From positions 15,281,875-15,345,874 of the forward strand of contig NC_133300.1 of NCBI RefSeq assembly GCF_005239225.2: DNA of 64,000 nt, written 5' to 3'. Numbering within the stretch: position 1 is the first letter of the stretch; each line of letters begins with the position of its first letter. The stretch is from Populus alba (taxonomy: Eukaryota > Streptophyta > Magnoliopsida > Malpighiales > Salicaceae). Below are positions 45,707-58,150 of this stretch, piece after piece. The notes under the pieces are model-generated. The model was not told where the DNA came from, searched no databases, and was given only the letters and a program-made list of their open reading frames with translations. A program made the translations under genes and the position numbers.

Positions 45707-47340
45707 TTTTGGTTGGATGAGGTCGCCAAATGGGATCTCATATAGCTTTGGTTAAAGGGAATCGCCAGATGGGATTTCAGGTTGACCGAGCTACACACAG
45801 GATTTTGGTTTTGGTTAGAGGGGATTGTCGAAAGGAATCTCAGTCTATCCTAACCACGCAGGATTTTGGTTCTGGTTGAAGGGGATCGGCGAAGTGATCT
45901 CAGTTCAGCCCAACCACACAGATCTTGGTTCTGGTTGAAGGGGATCGGCGAAGTGATCTCAGTTCAGCCCAACCACACAGATCTTGGTTCTGGTTGAAGG
46001 GGATCGGCGAAGTGATCTCAGTTCAGCCCAACCACACAGATCTTGGTTTTGGTTGAAGTGGATCGGCGAAGGGATCTCAGTTCAGCCCAACCACACAGAT
46101 CTTGGTTCTGGTTGAAAGGGATCGGCGAAGTGATCTCAGTTCAACCCAACCACACAGATCTTGGTTCTGGTTGAAGGGCATCAGCAAAGGGATCTCAGTT
46201 CAGCCCAACCACACAGACCTTGGTTATGGTTAAAGGGGATCGGCGAAGGGATCTTAGTTTAACCTAACTGGAAAGGATTTTGGTTCTGGTTGAAGGGGAT
46301 CGGCGAAGTGATCTCAGTTCAGTCTAACCACACAGACCTTGGTTATGGTTAAAGGGGATCGGCGAAGGGATCTTAGTTTAACCTAACTGGAAAGGATTTT
46401 GGTTCTGGTTGAAGGGGATCGGCGAAGGGATCTCAGTTCAGTCTAACCACACAGACCTTGGTTATGGTTAAAGGGGATCGGCGAAGGGATCTTAGTTTAA
46501 CCCAACCATACAGATCTTGGTTCTGGTTGAAGGGCATCAGCAAAGGGATCTCAGTTCAGCCCAACCACACAGACCTTGGTTATGGTTAAAGGGGATCGGC
46601 GAAGGGATCTCAGTTTAACCTAACTGGAAAGGATTTTGGTTCTGGTTGAAGGGGATCGGCGAAGTGATCTCAGTTCAGTCTAACCACACAGACCTTGGTT
46701 ATGGTTAAAGGGGATCGGCGAAGGGATCTCAGTTTAACCTAATTGGAAAGGATTTTGGTTCTGGTTGAAGGGGATCGGCGAAGGGATCTCAGTTTAACCT
46801 AATTGGAAAGGATTTTGGTTCTGGTTGAAGGGGATCGGCGAGGTGATCTCATTTCAGCCTAACCACACAGACCTTGGTTATGGTTAAAGGGGATCGGCGA
46901 AGGGATCTCAGTTTAACCTAACTGGAAAGGATTTTGGTTCTGGTTGAAGGGGATCGGCGAAGGGATCTCAGTTCAGTCTAACCACACAGACCTTGGTTAT
47001 GGTTAAAGGGGATCGGCGAAGGGATCTCAGTTTAACCTAATTGGAAAGGATTTTGGTTCTAGTTGAAGGGGATCGGCGAAGGGATCTCAGTTCAGTCTAA
47101 CCACACAGAACTTGGTTATAGTTAAAGGGGATCGGTGAAGGGATCTCAGTTTAACCTAACTGGAAAGGATTTTGGTTCTGGTTGAAGGGGATCGGCAAAA
47201 GGATCTCAGTTCAGTTTAAAGACACATGATTTTGGTTCTAGTTAAAGGGGATCGGCGAAGGGATCTCAGTTTAGCTTAACCACTCATAATTGAGGTTTGG
47301 TTAAAGGGAATCACTAGATGTGATTTCAGGTTGACCGAGC
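45707..47340. repeat. Minisatellite B, about 60-bp unit, roughly 27 copies with a two-unit higher-order period
   Basis: Every unit contains a form of GGGGATCGGCGAAG followed by GATCTCAGTT. In the left part (45850-46200) near-identical single units repeat (GATCTTGGTTCTGGTTGAAG type). From about 46200 to 47230 two types alternate: one with GACCTTGGTTATGGTTAAAG, the other with GATTTTGGTTCTGGTTGAAG, giving a period of about 120 bp. Copy number is estimated from length, not counted exactly. Confidence 0.9.
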
Positions 47341-47400
47341 TACACACCAATTTTTGTTCTTGTTAGTTCGCCAGATGGGATCTCAGGTAAACCCAATAAA

Positions 47401-47545
47401 AAGGGCAGGTCGCCTGTGAAAACAGACTAGTGTGAGTGTGTGGGCCGGTCGCCCCTGAAAATAAACCATTTTGAGTATGTGTGGGCAGGTCGCCCGTGAA
47501 AGTAGACCAGTGTGAGTGTGTGGGCAAGTCGCCCAAGATAATGAA
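47401..47545. repeat. Minisatellite C, about 46-bp unit, about 3 copies
   Basis: Repeats of GGGCAGGTCGCCNGTGAAA with CCAGTGTGAGTGTGTG between them, immediately after array B and before the polypurine tract. The GGTCGCC core resembles the GGTCACCC core of array A. Confidence 0.85.
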
Positions 47546-47632
47546 ATCATTTTCCTTTTGTTTTCTTTACAAAGCTTACTATGCAAAATATTGAGGAGTT
47601 TTGCTTCGTAAGCATTGTAAAGAGGGGGCAAC

Positions 47633-49405
47633 TGTTGTTACCCAATTTTTGACCCACCTTTTTGATAAAATTTTCGAAAAATCCAAAAAATATGTTTCTA
47701 ATATATTTTGCATCGTTTTACCATTTTCAACGTTGTCTAAAAAAGAATTTTAATTTTCAAAGATTTTTGGAACGCGTTCGACTTTTCACGCGTCATTTTA
47801 AAATCATTGATTTTTCTCATTAAGTCGACGTTGATATTGCTTGTTTTCAAAAAAATAAGAAAAATCAAAATTTACAAAAAGAAAGAAGTTGAGGGACCAA
47901 GTTGAAAAACCTAGCAAAACTTTTCCTATAAATACAATGCTACACTGAATTTTTAAAGGGGGGCTAATTTTGGAAACACCAGAAAATACAAAAAAAACCC
48001 ACCCTAAACCTATCTTCTCCCATTTTTCTCAAAACAGCCGCCGGCCCCCCCTCCCCAAGCCATTTTTTTTCCTTCTCACAGCCAACCCTAACTAGCTCAA
48101 TCCCAGCCGGCCCCTGCCTCTCCTGGCCGCCCACAACCAACTCCCCTGACTTTCCCTTTCACTCTCCCATTCTCCACATCCCGGTCCTCTCCCTCACAAA
48201 ACCGACCACAACTCCCTCTCTTCCTCCGATCTGCCTCACAACAGCCACGATCCAGCACCCCTCAACTCTCACTCACGGCGGTTCCTCCAACACCGAACAG
48301 CCCCAGCAGCGGCGCTCCCTTTTTGGTTGTTCCTCTTCACCGCCAGCCACCTGAAGCGGAGGAGAAGAAGAGATATTCCAGCCACCGGATCGGCCATCGC
48401 ATAAGGAAAACCAACCGAAGGACAGTAGAAGGGAGTAGAAAACCGAGACTTGAAAGGCGAGCCGATCTCCCAACCGTGGCAGCGGTGGGCGACACCGCCG
48501 GTGTAGAAATGAAGGAGGAAGATGGAAGTTGTCGATCCTGCCATCCACATGCTTGACCTGTCATCGGCGGCGCATGTAACGCCCAGCTTCAGATTCGGCA
48601 GATTTGAAGAAAAAGAGGAGAAGCAGATCCAAAAACAGTGATGGGAAAATAACTAAAATCAACTGGCTTTTTGTGCTTTGATTTTTATTTGCAGGTCACC
48701 ACCGGTGGGAGAGGGGATGAGCCTGTTAAAGACCCCTGTGTTGTGTGGAATTTTGCGGCGGCGCGTGGAGGAGACCTTCCAGCACTGTTTCGCCCTTCCC
48801 TGCAGTTGCTGTAGATTTTTGGGTTTTTATTTTTGTAATTTTTGAAATGTAATATTTTTATTTAGCATTGATTTTTTTTTATTTGTATTGTGGATGTAAA
48901 AGAAAAGAAAAGGAAAGGAAAAGAAAAGAAACAAAAATAGTGAAATATGAATGTGTGTTTGTATTTTTTTTTATGTTATTGAATTATAAAAGTAAAAAAG
49001 GAAAAAAATAATTATTTGTTAATTTAAATATGGTTAAATATCTCAAGGACAAATAAAATCAAGTTTTATTTTCCACGAAAATGTAAGAACAAGTTTCTAT
49101 ATATATTCGAGGATTTAATAACTGATTTATTCAAGCCTTAGAATTTAATTAATATTTTAAATTTTCAAATCACATCAAAACACAAAGCAGCTTACATCAG
49201 GTAGGGTGCGTTAGGGGTGATAATACCTTCCCTAACCACAACCAGTCCCTTACCCGCGATCTCTGACAAGACCAGTACATCAGGTTTCCTAGTAGCCCTC
49301 AATGAATTACTAGGTGGCGACTCCAACGAACGAATTCAAAGCAAACACAACAATGAGAAAAATCGCCAGCCGATGCCGCGCGTGGATTTTTTTTGACGTG
49401 CGACA
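47633..49405 (+). repeat. 3' LTR of the 13.2-kb element
   Basis: It starts TGTTGTTACCC after a polypurine tract and ends GTGCGACA before the ATTGT duplication. A TATA-like CCTATAAATACA lies at 47925-47936, followed by a C-rich leader (48000-48260) similar in style to other plant LTR leaders. Frames at 48270-48560 on both strands are GC-rich by-products of that leader and match nothing I know. Near the end is ctaggtggcgactcc (49310-49324), shared in reverse by the LTR at 5345-7490. Confidence 0.85.
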
Positions 49406-49410
49406 ATTGT

Positions 49411-51515
49411 CTTGTTTTAATTTTATTCCAAGTTCAGAAATATTAACATAGTGTTTTGATTACTTCTGCTTGATGCCTGGAGCTGTTTTCAATTTTCATG
49501 TCAAGTTAAATGATTAAAATGGTATAATAGATGAAGCGATGAATCTCTGATTATAAAGACTGGAATTCCAATCCCAATTTCATTTAATTGAAATTAACAT
49601 TCCAGCATATTTCAAGGGTCTGCCTCTCCATTTCTGTAATCTCCATTGGAAGGGAAACTAATTGTCTTGCAGGTGTTTATTGAAAACATGGTGAATGTGA
49701 GATATCAGATGGAAGGGTTTGTCTAGGATTCTCAACAAAACAGAGAACACTGTCTTTAAACATTAAAGAGCATTTGCTAACCACAACCATGTCTAATACG
49801 GTAAAATTAACATTATTGCCACAGGCAGGAGAATTTAGGGATTGCTATGGAATTCTTATAATGTTTTTGATGTTAAAGGGAGACGTATACTTCATGGAGA
49901 AGAATAATTGGCAGTTAGAGATAAAATATAGAGAAAGAGAAAGTGTTAGGTTTTCTACAAGGATGCTGTGGTGGATTATTTTAGCGCAAGAAAAGACAAG
50001 AGTATCGAATCGTTGTTTTCATGTGAAGTCAGACATGTAGTTAATTTAGGATTGGGATTGAAGTAGTTTAGTTTCTTTAGGTGATGATTCGTATACAGGT
50101 ATTTATTTCAAATTTCAAATGTGCCAGAAGCGCACGGAGACAACAGATGATTACATGGGAGAAATGGCACAGATGGATTTCTGCAGTACTCAAACTGAGA
50201 TTTTTGAACCTTATTGTTTGGCAAGTTAGTTAGGATATGTTTTTCATGGACTTTGGTTAAGTTTTTCTTGAATAGGTGATCACCATCCTCATTGGAAAAA
50301 CTACACATGCTTTGGAATATGAAGAGGCCTCTATGGCAGCTTCTGCCATTCAACCTATTGCCTTCAAATCTGACAAGCTCCCTAGCGCTTTTGGTTGTAA
50401 ATTGCCCAGTAGGACTGAGATTCCTGGACACACTTTCTATCTACAAAAACAAAAGATTTAAACCAGTGATTGCACTCTGAATATCTTAATTTGATCAGAT
50501 TGAGCATCAGATGAAAACCATTTCATGAATTGGCGTTGGGGAAAGATTACTTTGTTTACGAGCAAGTTTGTAGTGGGTCTTGGCTCTTTCACTCAATCAT
50601 CATGCAAGTTGCAGGAGGCACATTAGCATAGTCCCCACTAAAATTAATTTAAGATCCTTGTATACAAATTTGGAAGATACAAATTCTTCATACATGCTCC
50701 TTACATGCGCTACTTTAATCTGGAATTTAATGAGTTTGTGGTTGGAATTTGGTTCCCATGTAGTTGTTGCAACTATTAACACCACTATTGCTTCACGTAA
50801 CAAATCAGGACCTGGCATTTAAGTAGCTTTTTGGTGTGTTCTAAGCTCTTCTCAGATAATTGTGTCATAGCTCTGGTACTCGTGTCGAGCATAAACTCAA
50901 TGCCCTTTGCAGTTATGATAAAGGAGCTCACTTGTTCTTACCATCCTATGTCATGCGGATACATGGTGCTAAACAGCAACGTGAAGCAGTTAAGAGGGCA
51001 CCTAGGAAGCAGCTACAACCAGTTTTTGAGGTCTGTACACATTAGATGCATTGCATGGTTACTGATGCGTATTTTATTGTTTGAACTAAATCATCTTTTG
51101 GTACTAACATGTGATGTTCTGTGAACAAAATCTTATACTGATAATTGTGTATACCTTCACATGCTATCACATGTGTAGATTTTACCAGCTTAGCTTCTGG
51201 TTTAACAAGGATTCTCTTTTGTTTGAATTAATTTTCCAGGCCCTGGATACACTAGGGAATACCACATGGAGGTACTTAGTGTTGTTCATAGAATATGGAG
51301 TAATGGAGGCTGTCTTGCTGATTTGGTAGACCACAATGATTTGTGTATCTTTTCTAACTTTCCTCAATGTAACTCGTGTTTTTTTTTTTTAGAAACTCCT
51401 TTACCTTTACCTTTGTGTTCCAAGAATTGATCATGATGACTCTAGCAATTAAAAAACCTTTCTCGTTTAATTTCTTCATTCAGGTTCCTTTACCTGAGAG
51501 GCCAGAAACAGAGTT
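49411..51515 (+). pseudogene. RPOTmp-like: RPOTmp-like pseudogene, part downstream of the retroelement
   Basis: The coding thread left at PPLRW (36155) resumes with YDKGAHLFLPSYVMRIHGAK and QQREAVKRAPRKQLQPVFE (50917-51033). After an intron it goes on with ALDTLGNTTWR (51239-51272) and, one frame away, VLSVVHRIWSNGGCLADLVD, then after another gap VPLPERPETE (51483-51512). It then stops matching, and a block also seen at 7868 follows. The whole catalytic domain of the polymerase is therefore absent. Bases 49411-50900 look like intron or unassigned sequence; I could not place frames such as 50276-50461. Joining the two parts explains both sides of the retroelement insertion. Confidence 0.85.
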
Positions 51516-52160
51516 TTTCAATTTTTCTTCTTTTGAAAATGATTTGTAAATAAGCTGAATGTTTTTTTCTTCCCCTATATTTAGTTGCTTCTCCCACTAC
51601 GTACATACCCTCCCCCTATGTCATTTTCTTTTTGTGGTTGGATTGCTCCAAGTTCACTCATTATTTTTAAATTCAATAAAAAAAAATGACAGAAAATATA
51701 TCGCAATATAATTTATGTTTTGAATTCTATAATTTTCTTTTTATCTTTTTAGTTAAATAAATTTTTATCTTTTTTATATTCAAAATACTAAACAAACACA
51801 ACATACGTGTTACACAATATCCATACCCTAACAAAAATATTAATTTAGTAATAGTTTTTTTTATAAGCCTAACAAATTGTCGCTTTGGTAGGCATGCTTT
51901 TAAATAGAATATGAATTTCGGAAGGTATTTTTTTTATTAATTAATAAACAAAAATATCCCACATGCGACCCAATATATGGTGGATTATCAGCTGCAGCCA
52001 CAATTATTTGATGCATAGCAAAATAATTATTCATAATCACACCTTGGCAGTCCTGTCCAGCCAACTTGATGTGCTGGGTGCTAGTTCTCTTCCGATGAAA
52101 ATCAAGATCCCAAAGAGCGTGATGCCGCTGATGGGTTGGTTCTCTTCCTCCGTGTGAGTT
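51516..52160. repeat. Block shared with 7868-8290 and 16764-16990
   Basis: The first 435 bp match 7868-8290 and the last 190 bp match the gene fragment at 16.8 kb (GGATTATCAGCTGCAGCCAC and GATCCCAAAGAG). In the first unit these two blocks are about 8.5 kb apart, because the Copia element, an RPOTmp fragment and other sequence lie between them. Confidence 0.75.
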
Positions 52161-52800
52161 TTTACATAATAAAATAGCGGCCTTAATTACGAGAGTTCAA
52201 TTTTTACATAAAAAACGGCTGGGACTTCCTTTCGTTATCTAGTAATACGGGGGTTAACGAGTTTAGATTTGTTTGTTGAAAAATAGTTTTTTTTTAAAAA
52301 AAAAGTGAATTTTAGAAAAATAAATTTTAAAAAAGTGAATTATTTTCTTATATTTGACAGTGTAATGAAAATAAATTAGAAAATATTTTCCAGTGTTTGG
52401 TTATGTCATGAAAAATAAGCTGGAAAATAATTTTATTAATGTTTTATTTTTATGAAGTTTATAAAAAAAAATGAGAAACAAATCTTACAAATTAAAAAGT
52501 TGAATAAGAATGAAATTAAAAAAATATATATATTTTATAAATTATTTCAAATAAAATAAATAATAATCCAAAATAATAGAGATCAAATCTACAAAATAAA
52601 AAAAAATGAAAGATGAAGAAATTAAAATAGTAATAATTTACATTTCATAAATTATTTCAAATAAAATAAGTAACAATCAAAAGAATGAGGATCAAATTTG
52701 ATAGAAAAAAAATTCAATAAAAAATGATAAGAGAAAAAGCAAATAACAATTATAAAAATAAGAAACCAAAGTTAATATAAAAAATAAAATTTAAGAGATG

Positions 52801-52838
<38 letters not shown>

Positions 52839-54915
52839 CAATCAAAAGTTTGAGGATTAAATTGATATAATTAGCAAATAATATGATTTTTTTAAAAGTT
52901 TCAAAACTTCCGGAAAGTGTTTTCCGTCCAAATTTTTCAGGAAAATGCTTTCCTGTATTTTCCTGGAAACCAAGCTAAATTTGTTGTCTGTTTGACCAAC
53001 TTTTCTAATAGCAAACAAACACAGAAAAATTTAAAAAGTGATTTCCTGGAAACCATTTCCCAGACAAACATAACCTTGAAGTTCTTATGTTATTGATTTT
53101 GTTTTAATAAGGCCTCTCATCTTTGAGATTTATTAATCCAACCATTCTTCTATTAGTCCATCCATATCGTTAGCCCTTTCCTCATTAATGCTATAATTTT
53201 GGTTATTAATTTTGAGATATTCTCTTCTATGTTAAAAAAAAATTCATAAAAATAAGAAATGGATTAATAATTTAAAAGGACTAAAAATTAAAAGAATAAA
53301 TAAGATTAAGGCCTACCAGTGATTAATTCTTTTCCCTCTCAAATGTAATTGATCATTTTAGAAATTAAATAGAAGATTAAACTCATAAAAGCATAAAATT
53401 AACACTGTGATCAATTCACATTAAAAAGAAATAACTAAACTAAACTAAAACAGAAAAAACACATGCATATTTTCCCTTACTGAGCAATTCTTATGTGGCT
53501 AAAATAACTTTACTGAGTAATTTCATGCAATGAGTAATTTCGTTACCTCTCCCTTGTCCTGTCATTTCTAAGTTATCATCAATGGAAAGAACTAGAAAGA
53601 AAAGGAACTAAACTAGCTTTTCTTCTAGTTCCAACAGAAGGCGTTATTGACAAAGTTGAAAATTGATCAAATTAAACCTAGGTAATGAATTTTGAAATTT
53701 TCTAAGTTGGGTTAGGCTTGTGGTTCTTGAACTCCTACAAAAACAAGTTTTTCATGGAACAGGGAACTCTGTGATGACTATGTTAACAAACACACATGAG
53801 AAAAATAATGTATAACAATGAGAAGAAGAACTTAAAAGAATTGTTATTTGTGTGTTTGTTACTTAGTAATCTTAAATATTTATATATATATCTCATGTCA
53901 CATGAAATTAGCTCGGAAAGAGTGCAACAACAGATATATTATGCATAGATAACATGTAAAATGAGTTGTTTATGTATACGGTGTTCTATCAATTTATAAG
54001 ATAGCTAGGTAGGTGTTGTTATGATATGTGTTTTACTGACAATTTATAATTAAGAAATGGTAGGCATTATATTATTAACAATTTGTGACAAAGGATAGCA
54101 CCATACTAATAACAATTGTTTGGTCTTAATTCGTTGTTTTAAGTCGTGACCTAACAGCTTGGCCAGGTAGCAACTGTCTCGTGTGGCCAGCTGGCCGTAC
54201 AACAGCTGTTAAGTCAGATTTATAGATATTCGCACTCTCTCTTTTCTATGAGGCCTTTTGGCCACATCATGTATAAAGAAATATTTCCAAGGAATCCTAC
54301 AGATCGAACTTCTCTCCATTCTAAGGATATGCTTCCCGAGGACGTGCGAAGTAGAGACCAACAGCTTGGTCTTCGCTGTTTAAGTCATGACCCAACAGCT
54401 TGGCCAAGTGAAGTTCTAGAGTGAAGGAACCCTTCTCTAGATCTGGTCATGGTTTTCTGGATAATTCAAACTCATTTTTTTGGATAACAAAAAGTTGCTA
54501 TTATTTGAAAACATCATTTAAAAATACGGTTGAAATCACGTTTCTTTATATTTTTATTTTTTATTTTTTAAAAAATATATATTATTTTTTATGTTTAAAA
54601 TTGTTCTGGTTTGCTGATCTTCAAAATAATTTTTTAAAAAATAAAAATATATTATTTTAATATATTTTTAAATGAAAAAAATTTTGAAAATAAAAAATCA
54701 TGGTTAAAATAAAGTTTTTAAAGCTTTTTTTTTTTATCTTAAACTAAAAAAATTATAGCAGCTTGTTCATATTAGTACCCCAAATAGATTTTAAACTAAA
54801 ATATCATAAAGGTGAAAACAAAAAAGATTACTGTTACCTGAAAAAAATGAAGTCAAATGAAGGTATACAGTCACTGTCGTTGACCTCATTATCAATTCAT
54901 TGAGAATCCCAAAAC
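52161..54915. other. AT-rich intergenic, possible DNA-transposon remnant, no gene seen
   Basis: A TA microsatellite lies at 52805-52838. The stretch 52370-53080 has GGAAAACACTTTCC-like subterminal motifs resembling the element at 2461-4393 (TTTTCCAGTGTTTGG, GGAAAGTGTTTTCC), but I could not fix its ends. A near-repeat of about 45 bp (TAAGTCGTGACCTAACAGCTT) occurs at 54119-54170 and 54367-54410. A dispersed AT-rich repeat covers about 54490-54740. Confidence 0.45.
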
Positions 54916-56872
54916 TATAGAGATGAACAATTTATTTTTTTCTAACCAACTGTAAATCAAAGTGCGTATGTGAATTGAACAAATAAATCAAAGGACCAAA
55001 ACAGCCCTAAAAAAACAACCTTACTTTCCAACAAACCAAAGACAAAACCTCCAGTGTTTTACCAGTTACGGTGATTTCACTATATATTTTAGCTTTTTGT
55101 TAATTAATATATTTTATGTGAAAAAATAATATAAATATTTAAAACAAAGCTATTTTCTAACTTTTAGACTAAATGTATTGTTTTAAACAATTATAATTTA
55201 TACATTGAAGGGTCTTTTCGATCCTACTAGACCAACAAAAATTATATAAATATTTAAAACAAAGCTATTAATATGATATTTATTATAGATTATATTTTAT
55301 TATGCCTTTCATTGTTAAATTATAATTTAAAGTCATTGGAGCATAGCTATTTGAATAGCTAAAATACTATTTTTTTTCTACTAAAAATACTATTTTTACA
55401 TCTCTATGTAGAAAAAAAAACCAAATGCAAGGAGAAAGTATATATACAGTTGGCATTTGTTTTTCTCTTTAAAAACAGAACAAGAAGAAGAAAGAAGCCT
55501 GCAAACCTCAATTGTGATGTGTGGGGCCAACCCCTGCTCTTGACAGGAAGGTGCCTCTGCTCCCAATGCGCGTTCGATATCCCTTTCGTTTCTCTTTTTG
55601 CTTTTTCTCCACCGAAACTCCATCTTCTTTACAGTGTAAGAAAAAGATCCGTAAGAAAATCCAGGGCTTTGGAGGTTGGTTACTAAGATACCAGACGAAT
55701 AAACAAACTAAAGACGAAACCTACAATTGTTACCAGGTATAGTGATTTCAGTGCATGTTTTAGCTTTTTGTTAATTAATATATTTTATATGGAAAAATAA
55801 TATAAATATTTAAGACAAAGCTATTTTCCGACTTTTTACACTAAGTATATTGTTTTAAACAACAATAATTTATACATTAAAGGTCTTTTCGATCCTACTA
55901 GACCAACAAAATTATATAAATATTTAAAAAACAAAGCTATTAATATGATATTTATTATGGATTATATTTTATTATGCCTTTCATTGTTAAATTTTGTCAC
56001 CCAGTTTATAATTTGAAGTCATTGGAGCATAGTTATTTGAATAGCTAAAATACATTTTCTTTTACTAAAATTCTATTTTTACATATCCACGTAGAAAAGC
56101 CAAAACCATAAAAAATTATATACTCGTTAGCCAACATATTTTTATCTATAATTAGCATTTGTTTTTCTCTTTAAAAACAGAACAAGAAAAAAATAGAAGC
56201 CTGGAAATCTCAAAGCCTAAAAAATTTAATAGTATTATATAAAACTGAAAAATAAAAATATTCATATGAATAAATTTTGATTTTAAAAAGTTTAAAATTT
56301 AAAATTCAAATTATATCTTTAACTTTGATATTACTTCATTAATTTTATAAATTACTCATATTAATTAATTGTATAATTAATAACATGATTGTATTATATA
56401 AAAAATAATTAAACTACTTATATAATTATATTAAAATAAGTTTTCCATGATTATAGTAAATTAAGAGATCTCAGTTAAATAATTTTAATAATCTACTCTG
56501 TCAGTACAAGAAATGTCAAGAATAGTAGTTTTGCCATGAACATTAATTAATTAATTTATAATAATAAAAGAAACATTTAATTGATTAAATTAGTAAATTC
56601 AAACATTTATTTTGACCATATTTGAATATATTCATATCAAAACCCCTAAATTATCATAAACCTAATATTTTTAATAACTAATTATAAAAGAATAAAAGTA
56701 AAATTAAACAATAAAATAAATAGAAAAGATGAAAGAAATTTACCTAAAATATAATGCAAAAGAAATTACTTGCTTATTTGGACTTGAAGAGAAATTTATA
56801 TAAGAGAAAGAGGCAGATAACCGAGGCTCAAAAGAAAATGTGACTCTTTATTTATAAAAATAAATTTGGGTA

Positions 56873-56919
<47 letters not shown>

Positions 56920-56935
56920 ATATATATATTACTGG
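54916..56935. repeat. Duplicated upstream block of TNL-3, with internal tandem copy
   Basis: Two partial copies of the 21.4-22.96-kb block lie in tandem: 54920-55450 and 55700-56935. Between them (55500-55660) is a copy of the TNL upstream segment with CCAATGCGCGTTCGATATCC. The second copy ends in a TA microsatellite (56876-56930). Confidence 0.8.
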
Positions 56936-58150
56936 GTAATTAAGTATGAGAAAGAGTTATATTTTTTATTTAAAAGAGGTGTGCCTTAAGTGTGATTTTA
57001 CTTTTGATTTTCTTTGAATTTATTCTTGAGCTACGTGGAAAGAAAACAATATATATAAAAGTATTATTTTGTAAAATAAAAAATATAACCACTAATTTAC
57101 CCTAATATAAATCCTGCAGTCAATCAAAAACAAAAATAAAAAACACAAATTGTGAGCAAATTTTTTCTACAAAAAGATTTGAAGCAGAGCCACCAATTAA
57201 TTTATCTTTCATCAAACAAAATAAGATAACTTAAATTTAAAATCTATTTTTATTTTGTTTTTGAGATGTTTGTTAATAATTTGATGATATATTTTTTTAT
57301 AATTCTACCATTTTTGCTTCTTTTTTTTTTTCTCAGATCTGCTAATTCTACCAATTATTTTTTGAATTCTTCTTATAATGACTTTTTTTCTAATTAATTA
57401 GATATATTTTATTGGTTTGTTTTGATTATGTTTGGATTTTTTTATGTTGTTTTTTAGCAGAGCCACTAAATTTATCAATTTTTTCTTACGATATATGTTT
57501 TTGATTTTAGGTTGAACCATAAACAAAATAAGAAGAATTGATATGATAATCAATGATTTCTATTTTATGAAAGAACAATGAGTACAATTAAAATAAATAT
57601 ATAAGAATCATTCTTTATTATTATTATTTTTTTATTTCAAAATTTATCAAAACACAAAATAATGTTTCGCTTTATTTATGATGTATGATGTATGATGTGT
57701 GATGTGTATGATGGTTTGGGAAAGCGGTTTGAGACCCGTTTGGAAATTTAATTTTTTATATTTTTAAATTATTTTGATATATTATATCAAAATTATTTTA
57801 AAAAAATAATAATAAAATTATTTTAATATATTAATAAAAAAATACTTTTAAAAAATAACAACTATTATATTTTTATAAGCACCCTAGCCCTTAGTAAAAG
57901 GTTTGAGATGAGATATTGGTAATGGGAGAAGAATTGGTGTTTGGGATCGGGGAGGAATTAAAATTGGGCTGTTTGTGATAAAAATATTGAAGTTTGAGAT
58001 TCTAAACTCAATTTAATATGATTTTTTTTTTTCGTTAATTAGATCTAGTTAATAGGGTGGTGGCTAAGTTTATTTTTTTTAAAAAAATCAATGGGAATTT
58101 ATAATATTTAATATAAGAGTTCTATAGTTATTAGTTTAAAAATTCATTAA
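56936..58150. other. Intergenic; shared upstream sequence from about 57715
   Basis: Bases 56936-57700 are AT-rich with TGATGTATGATGTGTGATG repeats at 57680-57712. From 57715 on it matches 24640-25100, including the dispersed AT repeat and GGTTTGAGATNAGATATTGG. No gene seen. Confidence 0.5.

Larger units (their letters stand above)
36196..49405 (+). mobile_element. 13.2-kb non-autonomous LTR retroelement inserted in the RPOTmp pseudogene
   Basis: TG...CA ends, a 5-bp duplication and LTR sequence at both ends show a complete insertion event in an intron of the RPOTmp pseudogene. The 3' LTR is 1773 bp (47633-49405) and is preceded by a polypurine tract (AAAGAGGGGGCAAC, 47619-47632). The 5' LTR keeps only its first 321 bp (36196-36516). 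The rest, including promoter and primer-binding site, was deleted. Internal sequence without a recognised gene spans 36517-37033 and 43050-47632. A second retroelement lies at 37034-43050, and tandem arrays fill 45209-47545. Tandem repeats just before the 3' LTR are typical of Ogre/Tat-type gypsy elements, so this may be a non-autonomous relative. No gag or pol of its own is visible. Confidence 0.85.

Noticed and set aside
45209..47340. CRISPR-like regular repeats
   Set aside because: Units are contiguous without unique spacers and lie in a plant retroelement, so this is a minisatellite.
48269..48564. Overlapping frames of 75-93 codons
   Set aside because: GC-rich leader of the 3' LTR gives open frames in several phases at once; no domain or start context supports a gene.
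52240..53080. Possible second Harbinger-like element with GGAAAGTGTTTTCC motifs
   Set aside because: I could not find matching inverted ends or a TAA/TTA duplication, so it is noted only in the spacer entry.
54119..54410. TRIM-like element between two 45-bp direct repeats
   Set aside because: The repeats are short and diverged, with no TG/CA ends, primer-binding site or target duplication.
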